Shown one piece after another: positions 11,520 to 24,400 of a stretch of DNA of 64,000 bases. The stretch is from Ixodes scapularis (lineage: Eukaryota; Arthropoda; Arachnida; Ixodida; Ixodidae): assembly GCF_016920785.2 (NCBI RefSeq), contig NW_024609880.1:53634121-53698120 (forward strand). The letters are read 5' to 3'. Under the pieces are notes generated by a model that saw only the letters and a program-made list of their open reading frames with translations, was not told where the DNA came from and made no database searches. The position numbers and the translations under genes were made by a program. Positions within the stretch are counted from its first letter, which is position 1. Each line of letters starts with the position of its first letter.

Positions 11520-11836
11520 CAGGGCCGTAACCATGCAGGGGGGGGGGGGGGGGATAGGGGGTTCTGACCCCCCCCCGAAATTTTTTTCTGGGTACGGCCC
11601 TGGTCGGTGCACTTGCAGCCAGCCGATTTTAATCTCCACCTCTGCGCACGCGCAGCGGCACCGGTCGGCTACCGGGTACCAAACCGGGACCGGTTCTTCG
11701 GTTTGCTATAACTCTCCATTATATGCCACCGATGCACATGATTCATAGGCGAAAATAAGACAAAATGGCCGCCGTTGTCCCCGAAACCCCCCCCCCCCCC
11801 CCCCCCCCCCGAAATTTTTTTCTGGGTACGGCCCTG
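11520..11836. mobile_element. hAT-type MITE with duplicated right end
   Basis: The left end CAGGGCCGTA and right end TACGGCCCTG are inverted, and both flanks are the identical octamer CTCTGCTT (11512-11519 and 11837-11844), a perfect 8-bp target duplication. The right terminus block GAAATTTTTTTCTGGGTACG plus GCCCTG occurs twice, at about 11577-11602 and 11811-11836, each after a poly-C tract, so the element carries an internal duplicate of its own end. Confidence 0.8.
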
Positions 11837-11844
11837 CTCTGCTT

Positions 11845-14040
11845 CAGGTAATGCAGGCAGTCATGACAGTCGTCCTCTGCATTTTTTTTTTTCGGACTTT
11901 TTGCACTTTAAAGTGGCCATTTGCTAAATCGGTTTTATAGACACTGGTTTGGACACACCGAAGGGTCCTGTGCACGCTGACTGCATTAGAAAGGCTTGGA
12001 GAAGTGACTGTGAAAATGTGACGTTAAAGGTTATAGCCTCACATCAGCAAATTATTTTTTTTCCTCTCTCTCTCTCTCCTAACGGTTTTAAAAAGATGAG
12101 GGTTGGCCCAGCACTCCGTCTCTTCAATGAGGAGGTGCTAAGAGGCCTCTTTTTTTACCGCAAGAAAATTGAAGGGTCTTATGGCCCAGCGGAAGATACT
12201 GAGTCCTTTATCCTGAAGATGTCGAAGCTCATCAAGATCATGACCTCATGTTGGAGAATGTAGAGGTACAAAACGCCATAGGCGCCGACTACGGGGGAGC
12301 TCGGGAGCCCCCCTCTCCCGAGCTCTTGGGAAAAGCAAGTACCATCGCCTCCGGAATCCATGGGTGTAATCTCATCTGTGCGCTGGCGCCCAGTGCATGA
12401 TTAAAATTTTATCTGTGTGCCCTGGTGCCCACACACATCAATATAGCTGGTGCTCAGTGGATAAATAAGAATTTATCCACTGTGGTTACTACCAGAGCTG
12501 GTGAGTGGATACATTTTTCTAACTATTCGCACAGTCCTGTTTGAAGACCCTACGTAGTAACAGCAAATACGATAAAGGCTAGTGCTGGAAATTCCTTCGA
12601 AAGCCCGTGGAAGTAGTTGCGAGAGTCGACGGTGGCATCTCCACGCAGCCTACAGAAGTAGACGATATAGTCCGTTTTGTAAGACCCATTTTGCTTCAAC
12701 CACGGATTTTATTGATCATAACTACAGTGACAGCGAAATTATAGGGTCACAAAAGCACACATTTGTTTAAGTATCATGCCATCAGCATGCTTATCCTATG
12801 TTACCCAGAGGATTACACACGTTTGGGACGTCTCTTTCAAGAGACTTCCCGAACGTTGCCCTGGGGGATGGATTTCCCGCAGCTATTCATAACGCAACAT
12901 TGCTAGCGCGAACAAGCGATCGATGGTTTTTCTATGAGAAATCAAAGGATCTCAGCAAAGTTCTAATTGCTGGGGAAAAAGCTCATTCGGGTCTATAATG
13001 CAGGTGATAAAAGTTCGTCCTCGCTAATACTCTTTCGAAGTAAATGTCGGTGTCGCGATGTGTACTGTGGTGTCCTGCCCGAAGATGCACGTCTCGGGCA
13101 AAGCATTTGGCAACGAATTAGTGCGATAAATAATATGTGAAACAGCAGAACTAAAGAATACCGTAAAGAGTTAGCCAAACAATACGAAGCAATCGAACCC
13201 GTGCAGAACGCCAAGCCAGCCAAGCGCTACCGCCGCCTGCGCTCCGCACTCCGACAGCACGCCTACTACACGTTGCGCCCTCTCGCGGCCACCGATCCGG
13301 TCATCGCTGAAAGAGCCCGCCCTCCGCCGGCGCTCGCTACACTGCCCAGTCTTCTAGTACGTCTAGTACACCATACCTTGGTTCGGACCTCTAGCGCTGC
13401 ATCTTGGCGGAGAATGAGCGTTCAACAAAACATTAAAAAGACGATTGAGGGGGGAGATTTGCCGTATATATATATATAAAGTAATGAATTCGCACTTCGA
13501 AACGTATTTTAAATTTACATATATGTATATATAAATTAACATACTCCTTCATTCACAAAATTCGTTTCGTGATACTAAACAAGCCTGCGGATAGTCCGCA
13601 CAACGTAAAATTTCAACGGTCTGCACTCCAGAAACGACGTTCGATGGGCGGAAACAAGACGGCGGACAAGAGTTGGGGGTCTCGACTTTCGAGTCCGCAG
13701 CGCTTGCAACCATGCTGGCTGCAGCACACGCTCCCTGCTTGTCGCGGAGCGGTTTTCCCCGTGGGAGGGGGGGCCGGGGACAACAGGAAGTTGTCGTCCC
13801 GAATCTGGTTGACCTTGGGAAAGCGGGTTTCGCGCTCGGTGCAAATAAAAGGGGAAAAGAAAAAAACTTTCGGGGGTTGGCTTTTTTGTATATATAGTTT
13901 TTTTTTTTTTTTTTGTTAGTAGTGCTGTGGTGCCGGCGTGGTGTGGATGCCTCTTGCTCAATGTTAAAAAAACTAAAAAGAAATACTGGGAACAAACCAA
14001 AACAAACATTAGAGCCGCAGGCGCCGGCCCGCTCGGCTCG
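11845..14040. other. non-coding interior of the hAT-type element
   Basis: No gene recognised. It contains a CT-rich tract (12062-12082), a hairpin GAGCTCGGGAGC..CCCGAGCTC near 12298-12327, an (AT)n tract at 13465-13478 and a poly-T run at 13900-13915. The open frames at 13549-14115 on both strands have no family resemblance. Confidence 0.4.
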
Positions 14041-14074
14041 TAGCGAGGAGGCCCCTCGATGAGGGGACGCGAGA

Positions 14075-14680
14075 CCGTGATTGTGAGTGGCTGGCCGTGA
14101 GTGTGAGCTCCTCATGAGTGTGAGTAGCCGTGATGGGGTTGTGAGTGGGGCTTCCTCATCATGAGTGTGAGTAGCCGTGAAGGCGGCGACTCCGAGGGGC
14201 CGTGATGTGAGTGGCTGGCCGTGAGTGTGGTCTCCTCATGAGTGTGGGTAGCCGTGATGGGGTCATGAGTGGGACCTCCTCTTCATGAGCGTAAGTAGCC
14301 GTGATCGGGGCGACTCTGAGGGGCCGTGATGTGAGTGGCTGGCCGTGAGTGTGAGCTACTCATGAGTGTGAGTAGCCGTGATGCGGCCGTGAGTGGGGCC
14401 TCCTCTTCATGAGTGTGAGTAGCCGTGAAGGGGGCGACTCTGAGGGGCCGTGATGTGAGTGACTGGCTGTGAGTGGGACCTCCTCGTGATTGTGAGTAAC
14501 CATGATGGGGGCGAGTTTGCGGGTGCGTGATGTGATTGGCTATGAGTCTTTGGCACAGTTGAACTCTGTGATGTGAAGGGCTGTGACTTTTGAATGGTGG
14601 TGTACTTTGTGATGTGATTCCGAATGACTTTGATGGGCTGCCAATTTCGGTGATGTGATGGTGAGTGAGTGGGTCCTAAA
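14075..14680. repeat. right subterminal array, about 120-bp higher-order unit
   Basis: Units such as GCCGTGAGTGTGAGCTCC, TCATGAGTGTGAGTAGCCG and GGGGCGACTCTGAGGGGCCG repeat with a higher-order period of about 120 bp (repeat starts near 14090, 14207, 14330 and 14451). It lies just inside the right end of the hAT-type element. Confidence 0.85.
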
Positions 14681-15343
14681 ATGCCGACCTATGGTCCTGA
14701 CCCCCCTCTTGATTTCTGTATGCGTAAAATTTAGGGCGTAAAACGAAGGAGAAGGAGAGGGGGTTCCTAAACATATGGTACGCTGACCAACACCTGACCC
14801 CCCCCCCCCCCTCAAGAAATTCCTATATCCGCCCCTGGGTGTAAAAACGGTACCCAGAAACCTCGCCCATCGTTACCGTATCTATCAACCTCACTTCCAT
14901 TACTCGTCAGTCGTCTAGGTGGCGCAAGTCACCGCCCGATTCGAATAATTTACATGCAATTATTTTTTTAATTATTAAATTTCTGAACCTTTTTATGGCT
15001 GGTTAGTTCCGCACATACGGATCTTGTCTTGATTATTTTTCTTATCGGGCACGTTTTTAAAATATTTGAGTCACCCCGATTTTTCGCCCGGCAACAAAAA
15101 TGATACTGAAAAACACTGAATCTCTAAAAAAAAAAACCGAAAAACATATTAGAATTGTACAAAAATAAACTCCGAAACGTACATTGAACGTACTGCTTAA
15201 CGTAACTTCAGTAACGCTGAGTTCAGTCCGCTGGGCCCGCACAATCGTCATCAGTAACAAGAAAAAACGCGGGAAGCGCTGAGTGAAAGCCGTGAAAGCG
15301 CTACGGACGGACACGGACAGCAAAATCGGGTGGTGCTCTCAAG

Positions 15344-15402
15344 ATGGAAAATACAAAGCATGCTCTGCTGGAATTGCTCTCCACCTTAAGCTGCGCGCAA
15401 TG
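15344..15402 (+). CDS. BARD1: BARD1 exon 1 (start codon and first RING cysteines)
   Basis: ATG in good context (AAGATGG) opens MENTKHALLELLSTLSCAQ plus a split Cys codon (TG|C). The C-x2-C pair matches the first zinc ligands of the BARD1 RING, and the preceding amphipathic helix corresponds to the one that packs against BRCA1. The donor is TG|GCAAGT, a GC donor; phase 2 joins exactly to exon 2. No GT alternative gives the Cys. Confidence 0.8.
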
Positions 15403-18400
15403 GCAAGTCGTCTATCATTCTTTTATTGCCAGTACATACTTTGACTGTCGATTCCAAGATACCACATAATCACCATCGCTAGACGCGGCAACGCGGGCCT
15501 CCTTCGCCTTTCTGCGGTGTCGCCGCTCTCCTGATCCGCCAATAAAGGTTATTTTATTACTAGAGAGCGTTAAAAGTCATCCTACCGCGTACACACGTTT
15601 CTACTCTTTACAAAAACCACAGTCCAGCCAGCGCTCGCTCGCAACTGCGGCCAGCCAGAAAGTGCGCGTGCATAATACCAAAAACAATGAACGTGCTAAC
15701 ATACGTTTTTATGGAAAGTAAGTGAGAAAATGGTTTATTTATTAGAGGAAAATAAAAATTCATGATGAAACTGGCAAGCTGGCTAATCTTCGAAAAACTC
15801 GCTTTTAGCACGCGGCAGACAGCTCATAACAACAATATGGTGGACGAAATTACCACTTCTTTTCATAATAGCAGAGCGAACGCTGGAGAGGAGGCGACCA
15901 ACTCTCCAGCGTTCGCTCTGCTAAAGTGGAAAGAGGTGGGAGGAGCTTCCACTTCCTTCTTGACCTGTCATCGACTGTACACCAGCTGATGTTTGCAAAC
16001 AAACCGGAGCACCTCTAGTGGCACGCCACCGGCGCCACGCATGCGCACTGAGGTGTGGGCAAGAAGCGCTGCGTCCCACATCAACAAACCAGAGGAATAT
16101 GATGTTGTCAACATCGGTGTGAGTCCCCATGTTCATTTTCACGTTGGAATTGTTCATTCTACATCTTCCTAGCATTGTCTTACTACTTTAGGGGCCTGAG
16201 CAAAATTAACAAGGTTGATTAGACCACAAAACTTTGTGAAAATAATAGGACTTGTGGCGATTCATTGCGTGTGAATGCTGTAAAATCAATGCTAATGCCC
16301 GATTCACATGATGAGATTCTGCTCACTATTTTCAGTCGCAACGTCGCTCGGCGTGCATTAGCTTGGACGGTAGCTGCGGTGCTCAACATCATTACTGAAA
16401 ATCGCAAACAGAATTGGACCAAGTGAATCGGGCATAACAAGGCGGTGATGGCCACAGATAACAATGATAATTTCCTTGTATCTACTGTTTACACCGAGCC
16501 TACTTACCCCAAACAACCTTCAAACTTAAAAATCTTCTGAGGCTTGGACTTCCTATCCCAACGTTCGGTCTACTCGCCGCTGTCGTTTTGAATAAGCAGA
16601 CAACATTTTGAAAGAACTTGATGGTTTTCCTATGTTCATATTGGAACAAAATAAATAAATTGGTGATGGCAAGGCAAGTATCCGTGAATTTAAACCACAG
16701 TGTTTCCAGCATGAGTAATCATAGTCTGACAGAGTCTGAATTTCCCTTTTCACGGCACCTATCCACGTTCTCGGACGAACCAAGCAGGCAGAGAAAACAC
16801 TGAAAACGGATCTTCACGCCTTTCCCGGCTATTGGTACAATCCCGGTCGTGGTGTTTTGGCTAGAAGACAGATTTTAGTCTGGTTTCTTCCGAAACGACA
16901 CAAGAATGCCCGTCCCGCATGGCGACTTCCGCCCACGCCCCCTGATTGGAAATGCACCTGAAACGCCACCACCGCGGCGTGACGTAACAGAGTTGAGTTG
17001 GTGTATAGATTCTCAAATCGTTTCCCGTAACTTGGCAAAGAGCGAACGCTACAACCCCTTCGAGCCAACTGGAGCGACGAAGGTGAAGCACGTGAGATCG
17101 TAACCTGAGAATCGTGCCCGGGCTCGTTTGCGTGTCCCAGACCGCTTTTCTCCCCACAGGGAAACTTGGCCCAAAAGTGACTTTCCTTTCTCTGCTGCCC
17201 TTGACAGCACTGCGCGCAACTAGTGAGATAAGACGGGTGTCTCCCTCTGACGCACCGATTGGCTCGCTGGGTCCGTAGCCTTCCCCATCTGCCAAGTTAC
17301 GGTTAGAGGGAGTATAAGGGTAGCCCTTACAAGGGTTGGATGGCTCCGTTTTTCTGTGCAGCAAGGAGTTGCTGTCTGAGCCCCACGTCGTCGGACTCTG
17401 TGGTCACACCGTCTGCAGGTGAGCCGTCGTCCTGTGTGCACACCGCCCGTGGTTATGGTGCCAGATCAGGGGAGCTTCGTCGTGCTTGCAAGCTCTTCGG
17501 ACTAATGTGTCCATCCCTCCCAAAGCTCTTCTCTTCCAAGCTTGTCTTCCAGAATAGATCTGACGGACCTTTTGCTAAAATGCCAAAAGACCACGAGTGC
17601 AGTCCTTGCCCCCACGTGGCACTAAAAAAAGCGAGAGGGTTGTGCAGTTGCTCGCCTGCCTTTGCCCGTTCGCCGTCATCTCCGAGGTCGCCTCCGTCGT
17701 CCGCTACGATAGGTTGTACCTCGAGTTCCGGCAATTCCTTTTGGCACCACAGAAGGTGCAGCATGCTTTGCAGAAGGTCTATATTCTATGTCAGTTCTCG
17801 AGAAAGCTGAAAGTGTCTTTGGTACTGACATCATAACGTTGGGTTCAGTTGAGCATTTAATGAGGTTGCAGATGGCATGGCATTGTGGCCAAGCAGGTAT
17901 GTGCTCTGAGGCTGTTGTAGGGGGAGCGAATAACTGTGAAAGGGGGTAATGGGGAAAGCTCCATACAGGTATGGGAGAGTTGAGTGAAACAAGTTATGGG
18001 GTAATTGAAAGTTTTAATTGTGTGGTAGCAAATCGAGAGGCTCAAAAAGTTAATTGCGAGTGTGCTTGTCAGCTTTTGAGCGCATACTCACTTTGATAAT
18101 ACAGGTGAAACAAATGTGGAATGGTCGAACGAAGGGCCTCGAGACACTGGCAGACGTCCTTCCTTCCACTTTCAAAACTGGCTGCAATCTTATTGAATGC
18201 TGACACGAAACAGTCAAATATACTTACAGGTCCGCTTTAGTCAATATTTGAGGGCACTCTCTGTTTCAGCGTGCCTACCCATTACTTTGACCTTACAGCT
18301 GCAGTGATGGAAGTGCTGTGCCATTTGTGCTAAGTTGTGCCATCAACGAAATTCTGCTATATCTTGCGCCAAAGTGCTATTTTTGCTAAGCATTCAAAAC

Positions 18401-21400
18401 AGTCTCGAAAACACATTTGAAAGTGCCTGAAGGGCATGGTCGTGCATGCTTGCAGGCAGTGCATTGCGAGTGCCGAGGCCTGTGGCATCTGTGGTACACC
18501 AACGACGCACCGCGAAGTAAAACCGGATCATCAGATAAAGAATTTGATCACCTGCACTGCACAGCTTAAGGATTTGCTGTTCACACTAACCCCAGGTATG
18601 TTTCTTCTTTCTTTTCGTCAAGTTGGGCCAGAGCAGGAGTCCTGAAACTTTGCAATTTCAACAAACCCCTTTCTGGCTTGACTGGAAGCCGAGGAACTGC
18701 TGCCAGTCTAGAAGATTAATGCAGTAAAGCAGTTATCAGGTCTCCAGGCCCTATAAGCAGTAAGGCACATGATACGAGATGTTTGGTTCATAGTTATGCA
18801 TTACTAGATACCTCAGATATGTTCAACTAGTGCTTAAAGGCGTGGTGCAACGATTATCGGATTTTGGCCAATTAATCGCAGGAATTGTTCTATGTCTCCT
18901 GTAAAGTGTGTGGCGGTCAGTTAGAGGAAACGGGGCATTATTTTGAAGTGTATAATGATCAGTTGAGGAAACGGGGCATTATTTTCGTTGGCCCAGTTGC
19001 CACCACCAGCATGTTGCTCTCACGTGGACCTTGCAACTTTTTTAATGTGTGCATTGTTGGTGATGCAAGGCTTATGTTTGTGTGGAGAACTCTGAGAGAC
19101 AAGCTTTGCCAATTTTGGCCTGTTGCATCCTTGGCCATAGCGTGGGCAAAAAGAGCTTTTAATTATGCATTTGTTTTCTTCAGGTCCTGCTGTTACTTCA
19201 CGGACCACATCCCACATCCCCGAGGTCGAGGAGAGGTCTAACAATGGTACGCAATTGCTAACATTCAAACTCCAAACGATGAATTGCAGCTTTTTCACAG
19301 ATGATGACTGTTATGACTGTGAAGCAAAACATCTATCTGCGCTCCTTTTCTAAATAACTTGACAAACGGTGAAAGCAACAGACTGTTGGAGAGGGCATGC
19401 GGCATCTGCAGCAGGGTATTTCTGAGTGCTATTCAAGCATAAACGGGGTATTTCTGAGTGCTATTCAAGCATAAAAAAATGTATATAATTAAACAAATTA
19501 ACATATTGCGTGATTAAACTTTTCACACAAGGTGGTACCCAAACTTTATAAATGCAGGTTTTAGAAAAATGAAAAAAATAAATTAAGCCTAAAATAGTTT
19601 GTTTATTTTCTAACTACTATCTGGTTGATGCCGCTACTCACAGATGGCATAACATAAAGCAAAAATGTGAGAGCTTCTTTGAGATAAACACCGAATGCAG
19701 ATCTGAGCAGGTGAGTGAGTAGCAGCAATGATTAGACATTTTTTCATTGTGGCAAAATATTGAATATTCAGTTATGAAGTCCTTTATTCGTTAGCATATT
19801 ATTTTTTTCGAAAACTGTGTTAATTATACTTAAAACTGAAATTGATCTACAGCTAGTCTATAACTAATGACTATGACTAATAAATTGGTCTATAACGTTT
19901 TGATTATTAGTGGAGTTAATATCTAGTTCTAATACCCTGCAAACCTGCGCATAATCTATTTTATTCCGCTGTTCAGGTCGACCAGATTTTCTTTTATGAA
20001 TGATCTCTTTTTTTAAAACAAGAAAAATGGCCAAGTGGTCAGCTATCAAGCTTAGGTAAACACCAGCATGGACATCCATATCAGTATTGCAAAATGCATG
20101 ATTAATAAATGTACTGGAGGTGCTAGTAATGCGAGTAAGTTCACTAATGAAGTTGTGTAAGTAGAAAGATTCTAAAAGCAGCATATAGCTATTATGCGTA
20201 TCATTCGCCAGATCAATATTAAAGCCTCCAACAACTACAATGCAATCATTCCGTCCATTAGACAATGCTGTAAGCACTGCCTCGAATTTTACAAGAAAGG
20301 AGTTTACTAACGAGCTTGGAGGTCGATACACTACATTGACTATTACGCCACAATCAAGCTTTATAAAAAGTGCTTCAATGACATCATCACTAATAGTGGC
20401 AGGTGATAGAACCTAAAAGACAATATTTTCTTTCACAAAAAACGCGATGCCTCCACCTCTCGTATGTGTATCACATGGAAGATATGATAACTTGTAGCCA
20501 CGCATAACAATGCTTTCATTGTTTTTTAACCAAGTTTCATTTACTGCGATTACATCAAAACCAAGCGCATGCTGGGAAACATGCCTAACTAAGAGTTAGA
20601 GCTTTTTCGTAAACTACGTACATTGCAATGAAAAATCGAAAGATTATCTTTGTTCGTTTCAGTTGTTCAACACGCTGAAAAGTGAAAGACATGATAAACG
20701 CAGTAACACAATTCTTTGCGTCAGGTTCAGAACAGTTGCACCACCCTCATCAAATCCCCTTCACACGTGATGTACGAGACAGGCGAGTTCTCAGTCTTCC
20801 GCATTAGGACCTTGCCCTGTGACACCCACACATATTTCCAGTTTTACGTTACTAGATGATACCCGTCCACTGTTTGGGCATGTTTCTGACAGCGTAGCGA
20901 GTGGGCCTTTTGCAAGGCCCTTTGACCCACACTGATCTAATGGCAGTGTCTGTTCAGCCAAGGATGAGCGGCCACCCGAACAAGCCCCCAGCAAGGATCC
21001 TCCGCCAATGGCCCCCAGCAGTGCTGGATCGTCGGACCGCCGGACATCCAAAGGAACAACCAATCCAGTCTCCAAGGCACTTGAAAAGCGCAACAAGCTG
21101 GGGGAGACCATGCTTCAAGTGGCAGCCATTAAGGTCTGTCCCAATGGAATGTTTTCAAAGTCCCTTTCAATGACTGTTTCATGTTTATCTTCAATGCTCA
21201 TTTTTTTAACAAAGAATGCATTTTATGCGGCATTTTCTATTAAAACATTGTCACAAATGAGCATCATATCGAGCGTCATGAGCGAGCAACACGCTGGGAG
21301 TGTTAGAGACGTTAAGAAGAAGAAAGGGCAGAAAGGAAGACAAAGAAGTTAACCTGGGGTATTTTGTCCCGGTTTGCTACTTTTTAGAGACGTTAAGGTT

Positions 21401-24400
21401 ATATGTAAGGTTTATATATAAATTTTATAAAAGTTATAAAGCAAAAATGAAGGTATTTTCCCCAGATAAAGGTCCTGAAAAAAATACTTTGACACTTCTG
21501 GAACTTGCTCTAACAGAGACGTGAAATTTGATGGAAGCAAGTGTAGACCGTCTGTCGAACCGTGAATTAACGTGTGCAAAATATAACATCCCGAAGAAAC
21601 CTTCCGTCATGTAAAATATGCAGTTTTACTCTGGCTGAACTTGAATTATGTTCATAACGGTTCTCTCTGTAGTGGGCGGGAGTGGTTTTGCTGCCCATCA
21701 GTCTGGCTTATTGCCCATCTCTGCTGTGTCCAGCCCACTTCTATATTTTGCCTCCGCTGGACAAGATGACGCTGATTCCTAAAATGCACGACGACCCAGA
21801 TTGTCAAATTGGCAGACTTGTGTGGCTACGCAATGGAATTGCACAATTTCTGTAAACAAAATCGCTGCTGTGCGGCAGAGAAACTGCCGAGAATGACCAA
21901 AAGTTGCAGCCGTCGCCCCTTCCGCCTCCTCCCAATACCCCAGAAATTGTGATATGTACACATCTCAAAAGTTTCTTGGGAGAACTCTGGTTCATAATTA
22001 CTAGGGTTCCATGTATTCTATAAATACCAATGAACTCCAAAGGGTAACCCCTAGACTGTTTTATAAAAACGAGGGAAGGCGAAAAAATGCCGAATTGGAG
22101 CTTTCCTTGAACAAGAAAAACCCGTGGAAAGAAAATCTTTATCTACAGTTTTATCTTGCGTTAACCCGGAACTGAACTGTTCATGAGGTGGCTGCTTCCT
22201 TCGCAACTCCTTCTCTTACTGATACCGGGACATTTTCCATGCATGCAGGTCACTTGCGTGTTTCCCAAAGGTGTCCCATTTTCTCCTACATATACACACA
22301 CCCATTTTGTGCCCAACACCAAATTTCGACACCGGAAAACACAGAATTTGCAGTAAAAAAAAGATGCCCAAACCCCTCCCCCCCATCCCCCCCGAATTTC
22401 AAGAAAAATAAACTCCACGAAACCCTACTTACAATGAAATTGACTAGCATGTCTATCATAGATGATGCGAAATACCGTTCCAAACTACAGATGCGAATTC
22501 GAGTGCCTGAGACTACTTTAGGTGAGCTGATATATTCCCAACATTCCTAAGGACTGGCTAACAGTGGTTAAAAGTCTGTTGTTTGGACCACCACGAGGCA
22601 TGTGGGACACGCTGACCCACTGCTTGTGTGCTTCCGATAGTTTGTTCCGCCAATTATTGGTCATGGCTGCGTTGAACGTTGTGCACCAGTCTGGCGCAAA
22701 CACTCTCCAAAGTCTCACTTTTCAAGCACAACCAGCCACTTTTGTGACGAGTGTGTGCCAGGCAGTCGGATGCCTGCCGGAAGTCGAACGCGAATAAAGG
22801 AGCAGAAAGCAAGTGGGCGTTGCACATTTCCAACTTTCGGCGTAATCCGCGTAGCTCGCGAAAATGCTCGTTAGCAACTGACAAAGTGCACAGAGCCAAA
22901 GTGTTCCAGATTGAGGGTTTCTTGAATTGCACAATCCGACCATCTTCGGCAATCGTCGTTCGTTGATCGTTGAACAATCGTTGACACCACTTTTGGCTGG
23001 AGATCGTAGTGATCCCGGCGAGACAATGGCATGGGCGAGATCCAACATGTGGATTGCTGACCATCGGTCTAGCCTAGGGTTGAAGCAGATAACGCTTGAA
23101 GCAGCATATGCATTAATTCTATGGTCGACGACAGGTCAAGAGTTTCGGGGAAGCTCGTCGCACCTCTTTCCACTTTAGCAGAGCCGATGCTAGAGAGGAG
23201 GTTGCCTCCTCTTCAGTGTTGGTTCTGTTAAATGGGAAAGAGAAGGGAGAAGCCTCCCCTAAACTCAACCTGTCACCAAATATAGTAATGTGTGCCCCTG
23301 TTCTGGCGATCACATACGACTAGAGGACACACTGGCACCCGGTGCCACCTACGAGGTGGCCCTGTAACTGCATTTTACTAGAACAAAGGTTTTGCAGTCT
23401 TTGCGAGATCAAACTGTTGTGTATTCAAGTTCTCCCGCCCCGGTCCTCACCAAGGCATTGCATATATTGGGGTTCCCCCAATTAGCGCCAGATGGGACCA
23501 TGCGTCTGGAAAGCAACGAACCAGGGACTCGCCTCCACAAGCTCCACAGCATCCTTGGGAATGCAGCTCCGGATGCGTGCTCCTGTCTAGCGCTATTTGG
23601 GGGAACCCCAATATGTGCGATGCCTCGGTGAGGACCGGGGCGGGAGAACTTGAATACACAACACAAACGTGCATACACTGTCTACAAGAAACGGTCGCTT
23701 ATAACGTGGTTGAAAGGTTCTCGAGTCAATGAAAAAAAAGAGATTTGATGCATGAAAAAGTAGGAAATATGCGGAAATCACGGGCGTTCTTTGGCTGCGC
23801 TGTCACGATGCCGGCGGGTCCTTTCGTCGTAGGAGGTTACGAGAGCTGCATCCGGTCGTAAGCAGTCGCTAATGCGGGCCTCACTTGGCACGAGGGACCT
23901 GCTTTTCCTTTCTTTTATTAATGCGAAAGCATTAACTGTCTCACGGAGGGAACCGACGTCATCAGCTTTGAAACCACGCCAAACTGGCCAAATGGCATCT
24001 AAAATACCCTTTTTCAAGTGGAGCCGATTTCTGATGAATTATGCTCCAATTGGCTGGCGCGCGTCATCAGGGAACCAGAGAAGCCCTCTCCATGGCGGCG
24101 CAGTGCACGCAGAGGCCAACGTTACTAGATTACCTCAGTTGTGGAACTTCCACAGAAGGGGCTACCCCCCCTCACTCACTTCAGTCTGCCTCCAATCTTT
24201 TGAAGCGCCATCTAGATTTTCGTTTACGAACTGTGTATTCTATAGAGTACGGTGGAATGTCATTGAGACGCTGCACTTCGAAACGTACGTATCCCATAGA
24301 ATACACTGCAGTTACCAAAGCAGCCATCCGGCGCATCGAACGACTGGAGGCGAGTTGTGGTGAGTGATGGGTGAGTACTGCTCGTACATGCAGCGTCTAT

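Larger units (their letters stand above)
5181..14837. mobile_element. 9.66-kb hAT-type composite insertion with 8-bp target duplication
   Basis: The left end CAGGGGCGGAT (5181) and right end ATCCGCCCCTG (ending 14837) are perfect 11-bp inverted repeats of a type widely seen in hAT elements. They are flanked by identical 8-bp copies of GGTGTAAA (5173-5180 and 14838-14845), the target duplication length of hAT transposons. Both ends carry large subterminal arrays of GTGAGTG/CATGAG repeats (5230-5600 and 14075-14680), on the same strand. I find no transposase frame inside. Several younger insertions lie within it (6236-6852, 10925-11315, 11520-11836, and a SINE-like head at 8568). The alternative is two separate hAT ends with a coincidental 8-bp match. 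Confidence 0.65.

Noticed and set aside
17453..17764. frames in BARD1 intron 2 (both strands)
   Set aside because: No RING or other motif; the real RING exon is just upstream (17362-17418), and splicing skips this block.
22654..23064. 136-codon minus-strand frame in BARD1 intron 5
   Set aside because: Not recognised; sits among repeats, no supporting splice sites or paralogue in the window.
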